Source of the DNA: an uncultured Myxococcales bacterium
GTDB lineage: Bacteria > Myxococcota_A > Bradymonadia > UBA7976 > UBA1532
NCBI GenBank assembly: GCA_903847385.1
Contig: CAINDO010000077.1
Span: 1-37,822, forward strand
Direction: 5' to 3'
DNA: 37,822 nucleotides
In this document: one piece after another, positions 25,174-34,772 of the stretch
How positions within the stretch are numbered: position 1 is the first letter of the stretch
Layout of the letters: each line of letters begins with the position of its first letter
Translations under genes and position numbers: made by a program
Notes under the pieces: model-generated
Told to the model about the DNA's origin: nothing
Databases searched by the model: none
The model's input: only the letters and a program-made list of their open reading frames with translations

Positions 25174-27897
25174 TCAGTGGCAGAACTCGAGGTGCGGGAA
25201 CACGGCGGCGACGTTGCCCAGCGGCATGATCCCGCCCCCGTCCGTGTCCACCCAGACGGGGTTGGCGACGGCGAAAGTGGGCTGCCCGCCCCGGACGAAC
25301 CGCAGCCGCGGCCCGATGGCGACGAAGACCACGTGGGCATCCTCGGCGACCGGCAGCCGGACGACGTCGTCGAAGTCGACCACGGCCTCGACCCCCGCCG
25401 CGACGGGCGTCTCCCAGGCCAGAGCCCCGTTGACGAAGGCGTACAGGTGGGTGATCTCGGCCCAGCGCGGGGTGCGCACGCGCACGCGCTGGCTGAACAC
25501 CCCGTCGACGGGGGCGACGGTGGCGCCCGGGGCCGGGCCGTCGGGGAAGTCCATCACGGCGCCGCCGCCCACGAAGACCGCGCCGTCGCGCAGGGCGTCG
25601 ACGATCTCGGCGCCCTGCACGCCCTCGGGCCGCGGCGCGAGGGTCTGCAGGTAGTTGCGCGGGTAGCCCGGCGGCTGCCCGACGGAGTGCGTGTCGCTGT
25701 TGCCCACGGCCGTCAGGCGCATGCCCTGGTTGAGCAGCGACATCCAGTCGGTCATCACCTCGCAGAACTGGTCGGACTCGTTGAAGACCTCGATGCTGTT
25801 GAAGTCCCGGGTGAAGTCCTCGGGGCTCAGTGAGTCCAGGGGCTCGCCGGGGGCGTAGCCGATGGTCTGCAGGTAGCCGGACGGCGAGCTGCGCGGATGG
25901 TTGATCTGGACGATCTCGGCCCCGAGCCGGCGGGCCTCGGCCACCAGCTCCGGGGCGTGCCGCCAGCGCCAGGTGCCCATGTCCTGCAGGGGCAGCACGA
26001 CGCCGCCGCCGCCGCTCTGGTCGGCGAGGTACGGCATGGGGTACGCCCCCAAGTGGGCGTAGAGCGGTGAGATCTCCGTACCCTGGAACACCGTGATGCG
26101 CTCGGAGAGGCCCATGGCGCTCACCAGGCCGGCGAAGTCCCAGACGATGTCGTGCTCGCTCGGCGCCATGAAGCCGACGCCGGCCGTGACGTTGGAGAGC
26201 ACGCGGTCGCGGGGGTCGACGTCGCTGTCGGCGCTGGGGCTGGCGTGCTGGTGGAACTCGCCGGACGTCCAGCCCTCGAAGGGCAGCGTCTCCTCGAGCA
26301 CGACGGGGAGCGAAGTCGTCTCTCCGGGCGCCACGGTCACGTCCGCCTCGGCGATCTCGAAGTGCCAGCCTCGGGTGGCGACGACGTGCCAGTCGCCCGG
26401 CGGCAGCGGGAGCGAGGCGTCGTCCACGGCCCAGCGCACGAGCTCCTCGCCCGCGGCGCTCGTCAGGTTCAGGCGCACGGCGATGGGCGCGCCCTGGGCG
26501 TCGTGCGCGGTGACGTTGAGCACGCCCCCGGCGGTGAGCGGCACGGCGACCTCGGCGGGTCCCCCCGCCGCGACGTTCAGGGGGTGTTCGTGGAGCGGTG
26601 CGCCGGCGAAACCAGGCATCGTCGAGACGAGGTAATCCCCTGGCACGAGCGAGACCGTGCGACGCCCCGCGGCGTCCAACGTGGCCCGAGTGGCGGCGCG
26701 ACCGTCCGCATCAGCCACGGCGAGCACGGCGCCGGGCACGCCCGTGAGCGTGACCGCCACCGCGTCCTGGGGCGGCGTGCGCACGGATTCGACGTCCCCG
26801 GTGCCCACGCGCAGGCGGCGCCGCAGCAAGCGCTGGTCCCCGACCCGCAGGAGCGCCGACCCGTAGGTGATCGCCGTGACCGGCGTCTCCGAGGTCGGGA
26901 TCGACAGGAAACTCAGCGGGGCCGTGCTCTCGAAGGCGTAGCTCACGTCGGGGCCGTCCGCGGCCAGGAACGGCGTGGGGTTGGCCGCCACGCCCTCCCG
27001 TGTCGTGCCCGGGTTGAACCCGCGCGTCCGGTCACCGAACAGCACGACGTCGGCCAGCAGCGCCCGCCCGGCCACACGGTCGCCCTCGATCCAGGTGAGG
27101 ATGTCCACCGTGTCGGCATCCGGCGCGAGGCGATACTCCGTCACGATGCGCAGATCGGGCGGCACGAAGCGCCCGGGCAGCAGGCCCTGGATGAGGCGAC
27201 TCGGCAGTGCGCGCCCCTCGACCCGCACGATGGCCGCCCCGCCCGACGCGCCATCGCGCACGATGCCCACCTGCTCCGCAGAGGCGGCGCCGACCTCGGG
27301 CGAGACGACGATCTCCTGCAGCAGGTCCGTGCCCGGCCGGTCGGCGCGGTGGGCGTCGATCAGCGTGCCGCCGGAGAAGCTGAAGATCCCGTAGTTGTCC
27401 TCGTCCTGAATGCAGACGCTGATCAGGGTGTTGTCCAGGCGGTAGTCGCCGACGCGGCAGTTCGCTTCGGGGCCGCGCAGGCGCTCGGCGTCCACGTCGA
27501 CACGCCCTGCCCGGGCGCTGCCCGCGGGCACGCCGGCGGTCAGGTCCCCCGCCCCCTCCAGGTTGGCCTCGCCCTCGGTGGGCGGTTCGTCGGCGCGGAC
27601 GGGCGGCGAGGCGTCCGGCGCGCCGCCACCGGCCCCACCGCCACCAGCGGCGCCCGAATCCGCCGGGGTGCCCGTGTCCCGGCTCGCGCCCTGGTCGGGC
27701 CGCGCATCCGTCACGGGCGGAGCCGCATCCATTGGGTCGCCCCCGGCGGCGGCCCGGGTGTCCGGCGTGGGTTGCGATGACGAGCCGCCTTCGGCCCCAT
27801 CGCCCGCGGAGTCTCCGCAGGCCGTCAAGACCGTCAAGGCCGTCAAGCATGAAGCGACCGAGATGCCTCCGAAACGACACACATTCGTCTTGTGCAT
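25174..27897 (-). CDS. CehA/McbA-like PHP-domain metallohydrolase lipoprotein
   Basis: 907 residues from ATG 27897. Lipoprotein signal peptide with lipobox LTAC, Cys27, then a Gly/Ala/Asp/Pro-rich spacer to about residue 115. The central part is beta-rich and contains carboxypeptidase-regulatory-like domains (VLNVTAHDAQGAPIAVRLNL; a short PPGDWHVVATRGWHF segment). From about residue 540 comes a PHP-type metal site as in CehA/McbA-family hydrolases: H549-x-H551, S580-E-H-D583, E608 in QGTEIS, H667 in INHPR and D735-x-H737 in GNSDTH. All expected ligands are visible, so it is probably active on a phosphoester or similar bond. The substrate is unknown; the name CehA comes from a carbaryl esterase and should not be read as activity here. 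It is exported and membrane-anchored, and divergent from the siroheme reductase across 102 bp. Confidence 0.88.
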   Translation of the reverse strand: MHKTNVCRFGGISVASCLTALTVLTACGDSAGDGAEGGSSSQPTPDTRAAAGGDPMDAAPPVTDARPDQGASRDTGTPADSGAAGGGGAGGGAPDASPPVRADEPPTEGEANLEGAGDLTAGVPAGSARAGRVDVDAERLRGPEANCRVGDYRLDNTLISVCIQDEDNYGIFSFSGGTLIDAHRADRPGTDLLQEIVVSPEVGAASAEQVGIVRDGASGGAAIVRVEGRALPSRLIQGLLPGRFVPPDLRIVTEYRLAPDADTVDILTWIEGDRVAGRALLADVVLFGDRTRGFNPGTTREGVAANPTPFLAADGPDVSYAFESTAPLSFLSIPTSETPVTAITYGSALLRVGDQRLLRRRLRVGTGDVESVRTPPQDAVAVTLTGVPGAVLAVADADGRAATRATLDAAGRRTVSLVPGDYLVSTMPGFAGAPLHEHPLNVAAGGPAEVAVPLTAGGVLNVTAHDAQGAPIAVRLNLTSAAGEELVRWAVDDASLPLPPGDWHVVATRGWHFEIAEADVTVAPGETTSLPVVLEETLPFEGWTSGEFHQHASPSADSDVDPRDRVLSNVTAGVGFMAPSEHDIVWDFAGLVSAMGLSERITVFQGTEISPLYAHLGAYPMPYLADQSGGGGVVLPLQDMGTWRWRHAPELVAEARRLGAEIVQINHPRSSPSGYLQTIGYAPGEPLDSLSPEDFTRDFNSIEVFNESDQFCEVMTDWMSLLNQGMRLTAVGNSDTHSVGQPPGYPRNYLQTLAPRPEGVQGAEIVDALRDGAVFVGGGAVMDFPDGPAPGATVAPVDGVFSQRVRVRTPRWAEITHLYAFVNGALAWETPVAAGVEAVVDFDDVVRLPVAEDAHVVFVAIGPRLRFVRGGQPTFAVANPVWVDTDGGGIMPLGNVAAVFPHLEFCH

Positions 27898-27944
27898 GGC
27901 GCGCACTCTAACGCTTTCTCCGGCCGGGCGCATGCGCTGGACTT

Positions 27945-27976
27945 AATCCGGCATTTATGGTCGGATTCAGCGGATT
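27945..27976. promoter_or_regulatory. AATCCG/CGGATT operator-like repeat in an AT-rich gap
   Basis: AATCCG (27945-27950) and CGGATT (27962-27967) form an inverted repeat with 11-bp spacer; a third half-site CGGATT (27971-27976) follows as a direct repeat at 9 bp. It lies between the divergent lipoprotein and reductase genes, 23-55 bp before the reductase start. The arrangement suits a dimeric regulator; identity unknown. Confidence 0.4.
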
Positions 27977-27988
27977 TTCTCAAAACAC

Positions 27989-27993
27989 GGGAG
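27989..27993 (+). promoter_or_regulatory. Shine-Dalgarno that selects the GTG start of the reductase
   Basis: GGGAG lies 6 nt before GTG 28000. An earlier GTG at 27892 in the same frame overlaps the divergent gene and lacks such a site. Confidence 0.55.
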
Positions 27994-27999
27994 CGACAC

Positions 28000-29724
28000 G
28001 TGCGGGAAGCGATCAACCATTTTGCCAGCGTGGCCGACATCGACGAGTTCGTCGAGGTGCTGCGCCGCTACGAGGCGGGCGAGATCGACGCGGACGCCTT
28101 CCGGACCTTCCGCCTGGCCCGCGGTGTCTACGGTCAGCGGCAGCCGGACGTGCAGATGATCCGCGTGAAGGTGCCCGGCGGCCTGCTCACGGTGCCGCAG
28201 CTCGAGGCCCTGGCAGACGTCGCGGCGGACTTCAGCCGCGGCTTCGGTCACATCACGACGCGCCAGAACATCCAGTTCCACTTCGTGAAGCTGCAGGAGA
28301 CCGAGGGCCTGCTGCGCCGCCTGGAGCCCGTGGGTCTGACCACGCGCGAGGCCTGCGGCAACACGGTCCGCAACGTCACGGCGGACCCCCTGACCGGCCT
28401 GGTCGCGGACGAGGCCTTCGACGTGCTGCCCTACGCCGAGTGGTGCCAGCGCCACCTGCTGCGCGATCCGCGCTTCGGCGCCCTGCCCCGCAAGTTCAAG
28501 ATCGCCTTCTCGGCCAACGAGCAGGACCGTGCTCAGGCGGCCATCAACGACCTGGGTTTCGTGGCCCGCATCGAGCACGGGCAGAAGGGCTTCAAGGTGC
28601 TGGTCGCCGGCGGTCTGAGCACCTCTCCGGTGACGGCCTGGGTGCTGCACGACTTCATCCCGGCCCACGAGATGCCCATCGTGGCCGAGGCCGTGGCGCA
28701 GATCTTCGACCGCGTCGGCAACCGGGCCAACCGCGCCCGCGCCCGCCTCAAGTACGCCGTGAAGAAGCTCGGCTTCGAGGAGTTCAAGGTCCAGTACGAG
28801 GCGACCCTCGAAGAGATCCGCGCCCGCCACCCGAACGGCGTGGACATGCCGGAGACGAGCCTGGAGACGGGCACGCCGCCGCCGAACCGGCCGATCCCGC
28901 AGGCCGAGCCGCGGCCGGACTTCGAGGCCTGGCGTACGCACAACGTGCTGGCCCAGAAGCGCCCGGGCCACGTGACCGTGCTGGTCAACCTGCTCCTGGG
29001 AGACCTGACGGCCGCGCAGTTCCGCGCGCTGGCCCGCATCTGCGAGACCTTCACGGACGGCACGCTGCGCACCACCAACGACCAGGACGTCGTGCTGCCC
29101 TGGGTGGCCGAGGCCGCCCTGCCCGCCCTGCACCGCGCGCTCGTCGAGGCCGATCTGGGCCGCAGCCACGCCCGCACGCTCCACGACGCGACCTCGTGCC
29201 CCGGCGCCGACAGCTGCAACCTGGCCTACACCGGCAGCCGCGACCTCGGCCGCGAGCTGGTCCAGGTCATGGAGAAGCACCAGGACCGCAGCAGCGTGAA
29301 GGCCGCGCTGAACGGCGACATCAAGATCAGCGGCTGCCCCAACTCCTGCGGGCAGCACCACGTGGCGGCCATCGGTTTCCACGGCGGCATCCGGCGCGTG
29401 GGCGAGCGGGTGCTGCCGCTGTACGAGCTCCACCTGGGCGGCCAGATCGGCCCCGAGGGCGCCCGTTTCGGTCGCCGTCTGGGCAAGGTCCCCGCCCGGC
29501 TTGCCGGCGAGGCCCTGATTCGCCTCCTGGACCTTTACGAATCCCACCGGGAGGCCGGCGAGCGTGTCGCCGACTTCTTCTGGCGCGTGGATGAGAAGCT
29601 CGTCGCCGAGCGCGTCGACCCCCTCAACGAGGTCGCCATCGACGCCCCCGACGAGATGTTCCAGGACCTGGGCACCGAGCGGGTCTTCGGCGTGCACCTC
29701 GGCGCCGGAGAATGCGCCAGCTGA
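28000..29724 (+). CDS. Ferredoxin-type nitrite/sulfite reductase (siroheme, 4Fe-4S)
   Basis: 574 residues from GTG 28000. It contains two copies of the ferredoxin-like half domain and the siroheme/4Fe-4S motifs C400-x5-C406 (SCPGADSC) and C446-x3-C450 (GCPNSCGQHH). The N-terminal half has the family sequence GVYGQRQPDVQMIRVKVPGG and TTRQNIQFHFV, plus the siroheme-binding TTREACGNTVRNV. The family reduces sulfite to sulfide or nitrite to ammonia by six electrons, usually from ferredoxin. The motifs do not securely separate the two substrates, so no symbol is given. No siroheme synthesis or sulfate activation genes are nearby. A ferredoxin gene lies about 4 kb downstream on the other strand, but a link is speculative. 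Start and regulation: a clear ribosome site and an inverted-repeat operator candidate upstream. Confidence 0.93.
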   Translation: MREAINHFASVADIDEFVEVLRRYEAGEIDADAFRTFRLARGVYGQRQPDVQMIRVKVPGGLLTVPQLEALADVAADFSRGFGHITTRQNIQFHFVKLQETEGLLRRLEPVGLTTREACGNTVRNVTADPLTGLVADEAFDVLPYAEWCQRHLLRDPRFGALPRKFKIAFSANEQDRAQAAINDLGFVARIEHGQKGFKVLVAGGLSTSPVTAWVLHDFIPAHEMPIVAEAVAQIFDRVGNRANRARARLKYAVKKLGFEEFKVQYEATLEEIRARHPNGVDMPETSLETGTPPPNRPIPQAEPRPDFEAWRTHNVLAQKRPGHVTVLVNLLLGDLTAAQFRALARICETFTDGTLRTTNDQDVVLPWVAEAALPALHRALVEADLGRSHARTLHDATSCPGADSCNLAYTGSRDLGRELVQVMEKHQDRSSVKAALNGDIKISGCPNSCGQHHVAAIGFHGGIRRVGERVLPLYELHLGGQIGPEGARFGRRLGKVPARLAGEALIRLLDLYESHREAGERVADFFWRVDEKLVAERVDPLNEVAIDAPDEMFQDLGTERVFGVHLGAGECAS

Positions 29725-29740
29725 TCGTCGATTCTTGGCG

Positions 29741-29759
29741 CCGGCGGGCCCTCCGCCGG
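29741..29759 (+). terminator. Stem-loop after the reductase gene
   Basis: CCGGCGG-GCCCT-CCGCCGG is a perfect 7-bp stem with a 5-nt loop, 17 nt after the reductase stop. Only TT follows, so termination may be inefficient. It sits just ahead of the ettA promoter candidate. Confidence 0.45.
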
Positions 29760-29788
29760 TTGCACACCGCCGCTGCCGCGCCTATCCT
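29760..29788 (+). promoter_or_regulatory. Promoter candidate for ettA operon
   Basis: TTGCAC (29760-29765) and TATCCT (29783-29788) are spaced by 17 bp, about 63 bp before the ettA ATG and immediately after the reductase stem-loop. Confidence 0.4.
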
Positions 29789-29850
29789 CCCGCCGCAAAT
29801 TCCCCCATTCGCAGCGTTCCAGCAACTCCCCCACCGGGAAGGCGTGTCAC

Positions 29851-31526
<1,676 letters not shown>

Positions 31527-31530
<4 letters not shown>

Positions 31531-32717
31531 TCCCGCTGCCCCCGGACCTCGCCGCCCGCGTGGACGCCTTTCTCGAGGGCGATCTGCAAGGGGAGGCGCC
31601 CCTCGAGGCGCTCGCCGGCGATCTGGCGGCGTTCCTGGACGGCAAGACGGCGGACACGCTGCGGCACCTGCTCGACGACCTCCGCGAGGTGGGCGCCTAC
31701 GGGCTGTCGCTGCGCATCCTGGCCCGGGCCTGGGCCGGCACGCTCTCGGACGAGATGGCCGGCGAGGTGGCCCAGGACTGGATCGGCACGCTGCTCCACG
31801 GCCTGGGCGACCGCGCCGCGGCCGCCGACATCGCGCGCCACATCACGGCGGACGCCCTGGACCGCGGCGGCGCCTTCGCCGGCGATCTGGGCGACCTGCT
31901 CCTGTCCTGGGGCCTGCGCGCCGAGGCCGAGCCGCTGGTCGAGTACGCCGCCCGGCGCAACCCCGGCGACCTCTCGGCGCAGTACAATCTGGGCGTGGTG
32001 CTCAAGTTCCGCCGGGCCTGGCCGCAGGCGGCGGAGATCTTCCGCGCGCTCTCGCTGCACAAGTCGGACTCGGGCGTACGCTGGAACCTGGGCATCGCCG
32101 CCACCGCGCTGGGCGACTTCAGCGCCGCCCGCGCCGCCTGGCGCGCCGTGGGCATCCAGGTGCCGGACAGCGACGGCGACTACGCGCGCCCGGGTGAGCG
32201 TGTGCCCGTACGCCTCACGGCCCACCCGGACGCCCCCATCGCGGCCGAGGTCGTGTGGGGCGACCGCCTGTGCCCGGCGCGCGTGCGCCTTACGGGCATC
32301 CCGCGCTTCACGGACGTCGCCGCCTTCGAGGACGTCGTCATCGTCGACGGCGTGCCCGTGGGCGAGACCCAGGTCAACGGCCAGACGGTCTCCATCGTCG
32401 AGGCCCTCGACCGTTTCCACTCGGCCGGCGGCCAGCTCTTCCGCCTCCGCGCGCCCGCCGGGCGCACCGTGAGCCCCGAGGCCACGCTGCGGGTCGCCAC
32501 GGCCCTGCGCCGCCTCGGCTTCGCCGCCACGGACTGGCGCGGCGTCGGCCAGAGCACACCCGCGGTGGGGGTCGTGCTCCCGCGCACGGGCGAGCCGGGC
32601 GCCCTCGCCACCGCCGTGGACACGGCCTGCGCCGGTGTCCCCCTGTTCTGCCCGGAGCTGGACGCGCTGGTCGGCCGTGAGACGCCCCCGCTCCCCGGCC
32701 CCCTGCCCCCCTGGTGA
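31527..32717 (+). CDS. TPR-repeat protein, unknown function
   Basis: 396 residues. The frame is taken from the GTG that shares a GTGA with the ettA stop, implying translational coupling; no separate ribosome site is visible, and GTG 31560 is an alternative. Residues about 10-130 are helical, and 130-215 are TPR-like (AEPLVEYAARRNPGDLSAQY, then FRALSLHKSD, then LGDFSAARAAWRAVG). From about 225 on there is a mixed alpha/beta domain with TAHPDAPIAAEVVWGDRLCP and FEDVVIVDGVPVG. No signal peptide. The C-terminal half is reminiscent of uncharacterised TPR proteins of this group; I cannot assign a role. Position in the ettA operon suggests a cytoplasmic partner in translation or protein complexes, which is inference only. 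Confidence 0.85.
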
Positions 32718-32720
32718 CGC

Positions 32721-33020
32721 ATGAAGCGCTCGACCTTCATCCAGACCTGCCTCTACCTCACGCTCGCCCTCTGCGTCGCCGCCGTGGGCCTCAAGGTCTA
32801 CCGGACGGACCTGCGCCAGACCGGCGGCTTCGGCGGCGAGCTCATGGTGCTGCTCAGCCCGGTCTTCTTCGGCATGGCCGCCAAGCGGGCGATGCACATG
32901 GGCCGCATGGCCAGCATCATCGCCGCGGTGGGGGTCCTGCTGGCCGCCGGCGGCCTGGCGGCCAGCGTGAGCTCCCAGACCCAGACCAAGGGCCTCATCG
33001 GGCGCCCCCACGGGCCATGA
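32721..33020 (+). CDS. Small membrane protein with three transmembrane helices
   Basis: 99 residues starting 3 bp after the preceding stop. Hydrophobic segments at about 7-26, 42-54 and 65-83 with Lys/Arg between them; the second loop contains KRAMHMGRM. The C-terminal tail is short and polar. No family recognised. It is flanked on both sides by tightly coupled genes, its stop overlapping the next ATG (ATGA), so it is very likely part of the ettA operon. Confidence 0.8.
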   Translation: MKRSTFIQTCLYLTLALCVAAVGLKVYRTDLRQTGGFGGELMVLLSPVFFGMAAKRAMHMGRMASIIAAVGVLLAAGGLAASVSSQTQTKGLIGRPHGP

Positions 33021-33439
33021 CCGCGCCCGAGTCGCTGCCCTGGGCGCCCCTGGCCGGCGCCCTGATGCGCCTCTACGGCCTGCCCGCCTGGTCGTTCCGC
33101 GAGTTCGGCTTCTGGCGCCTGCCGGGCGCCGAGACCATCTACGTCGCCGTGGCCGGCGCCGTGCACCCGACCACGCCGGAAGAGCTGGCCATCGTTGGTT
33201 GGCCGGTCCTCACCGCGCCGCTGCCCGCGGGGCGGCCGACGCCGGAGTTGCTGCGCATGGTGGGCGCAGACGCCGCGCAGAACGTCGTCGAGGTCGACGA
33301 GGCCGGCGAGGCGGCCTTCGCGCGGGGTGATGCGCTGAGCATCCCCCCGGAGGCGACGGCCGAGGTGCTGGTGGTGCGCCGCGGGCGCCACGCCCTCGGC
33401 GGCGTCGACCGAGCGAACGGCCGACGCTTCTCGCCCTGA
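33017..33439 (+). CDS. Small protein resembling a stand-alone PUA-like RNA-binding domain
   Basis: 140 residues, ATG overlapping the previous stop as ATGA. The N terminus is an alpha/beta piece (SFREFGFWRLPGAETIYVAV). The C-terminal part reads GLxVG-like strand, then AFARGDALSIP, then VLVVRRGRHALGGVDRANGR, which resembles the order seen in the PUA-like C-terminal domain of RsmF/NOP2-type rRNA methyltransferases (xxRGxxL, then vlv..g..lG.....ng). No methyltransferase motif is present. If correct it would be an RNA-binding accessory in an operon headed by the ribosome factor EttA. The assignment is by motif order only and could be wrong. It converges on the ferredoxin gene with a 6-bp gap. Confidence 0.75.
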   Translation: MTAPESLPWAPLAGALMRLYGLPAWSFREFGFWRLPGAETIYVAVAGAVHPTTPEELAIVGWPVLTAPLPAGRPTPELLRMVGADAAQNVVEVDEAGEAAFARGDALSIPPEATAEVLVVRRGRHALGGVDRANGRRFSP

Positions 33440-33445
33440 GGCGGC

Positions 33446-33772
33446 TCAGCGGCCCTTGTTGATCCAGCCGTCGTTGCGGAAGTGCGACGTGCCGTCGTCC
33501 AGGTCGCCGGCGGCCGGGAAGCTCTGGTCGGGGTGCAGCTTGAGGGCCTTGGCCAGCAGCTGACCCTCGGTCTCGACGAGGTCCGGGTTCGGGACGCAGC
33601 ACTCCACGGGGCAGACGGACTGGCAGGCCTCGTCGCCGTGGAAACCGACACACTCGGTGCAGAGCGCGGGATCGATGACGTAGATGTCGTCGCCCTCGCT
33701 GATGGCGTTGTTGGGGCACTCCGGCTCGCACGCGCCGCAGTTGATGCATTCACTCGTGATCATCGTGGCCAT
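33446..33772 (-). CDS. yfhL: YfhL-family 2[4Fe-4S] ferredoxin
   Basis: 108 residues from ATG 33772, with AGAAGGA upstream. The N-terminal 60 residues are a two-cluster ferredoxin: CINCGACEPEC (C-x2-C-x2-C-x3-C) and CTECVGFHGDEACQSVCP (C-x2-C-x8-C-x3-C), with the YfhL hallmarks MITSECINCGACEPECP and IYVIDPALCTECVG. A further C-terminal tail of about 45 residues (HPDQSF...FRNDGWINKGR) is longer than in E. coli YfhL. Electron carrier in the cytoplasm. It follows the alpha/beta hydrolase gene by 39 bp on the same strand, so the two are probably cotranscribed. A partner reductase is not defined; the siroheme reductase about 4 kb away is a candidate only by inference. Confidence 0.92.
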   Translation of the reverse strand: MATMITSECINCGACEPECPNNAISEGDDIYVIDPALCTECVGFHGDEACQSVCPVECCVPNPDLVETEGQLLAKALKLHPDQSFPAAGDLDDGTSHFRNDGWINKGR

Positions 33773-33811
33773 GGAATCAATCCTTCTGGCATCTGGCCTG
33801 GCAGGGGGTTT

Positions 33812-34684
33812 TCAGTCGACGGGGCTGGCGATCGACCGCGCGATTTCCGCGGCCAACCGTTCAGGCTGGTGATGTTGAACCATGTGGCCGGCGCCTGGCA
33901 AGACGCTCCGGGTCAAGTATGGGATTGCGTCAAGTCGGGGGTCGTCGGTTGGCAGGCGGAGCACGCTGTCGGCCCCATCGATCCAGGCCACCGGCACGGC
34001 GATCTTGCGCCAGAACGCCTCGATCACGCCGGGCAGGAGCGGGGTCGGTGAGCGCACGCGGTTGAGCGGATCGGCGCGCCACCGGCGCTTGCCGTCCGCG
34101 CCGACCCGGGTGCCCTTCTCGGCGAGGAACAGCGCCTGCGTTTCCGTCAGCCGCTCGTCCAGGCGTCGGAGCCGGCGGGCGGCGTGGTCGAGATCGTCCA
34201 TCGGCCGCTCGAACCGCGCAGGGTCGAAGGGGGTCGTCTGCTCCACCCACTCGGCGATGCGGTCGACGAGGTCGTCGGGCCCACCGGGGCGCGGGCCGCC
34301 GGCCTCGATGAGGGTCGCGCCGATCACGTCCGGCCGGCAGGCGCCGAGCCAGAGCCCCGCCACGCCGCCGCCCATGGAGTGCCCGACGACGTACAGGCGT
34401 CGCCGGCGCAGGGCCCGCGCCGCGGCGTCCAGGTCCCGGACGTAGTCCATGAAGTGGTAGAAGCCGCCGGCGCCGACCCGGTCGCTCTCACCGTGGCCGC
34501 GCCAATCGAAGGCGACCAGATGCAGGTCGGGGGACAGCCCGTGCAGCGCCTCCGCCGTGAAGTGCCACGACCACGCATGGTCCAGGAAACCGTGCAGCAG
34601 GAGCACGGTCGTGTCCCCACCGCCGTCCCACGTCAGCCCGTGGCTGCGCAGTCCGTTGACGTCGATGAAGTGCTCCGTGGGCAT
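33812..34684 (-). CDS. Alpha/beta hydrolase
   Basis: 290 residues from ATG 34684 with GGAG 6 nt upstream. Classic fold: oxyanion-hole HGF in VLLLHGFLDHAWSW, then FDWRGHGESD, nucleophile elbow GHSMGGG with Ser103, likely acid in AWIDGADSV, and catalytic His267 in GAGHMVQHH. A cap region lies between the nucleophile and the C terminus. No signal peptide, so cytoplasmic. Substrate cannot be read from sequence; esterase, lipase-like or C-C hydrolase activities all occur in the family. It lies 39 bp ahead of the ferredoxin gene on the same strand and diverges from the acyltransferase operon across 88 bp. Confidence 0.92.
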   Translation of the reverse strand: MPTEHFIDVNGLRSHGLTWDGGGDTTVLLLHGFLDHAWSWHFTAEALHGLSPDLHLVAFDWRGHGESDRVGAGGFYHFMDYVRDLDAAARALRRRRLYVVGHSMGGGVAGLWLGACRPDVIGATLIEAGGPRPGGPDDLVDRIAEWVEQTTPFDPARFERPMDDLDHAARRLRRLDERLTETQALFLAEKGTRVGADGKRRWRADPLNRVRSPTPLLPGVIEAFWRKIAVPVAWIDGADSVLRLPTDDPRLDAIPYLTRSVLPGAGHMVQHHQPERLAAEIARSIASPVD

Positions 34685-34772
34685 CGTGCGCTCCGACTCA
34701 GCGGGTCATTCCTCACCCCGAGTTACAGCGAACACGGGTGCCGAGACGAATCTCCTGTCGAGGGGAGTCGTC

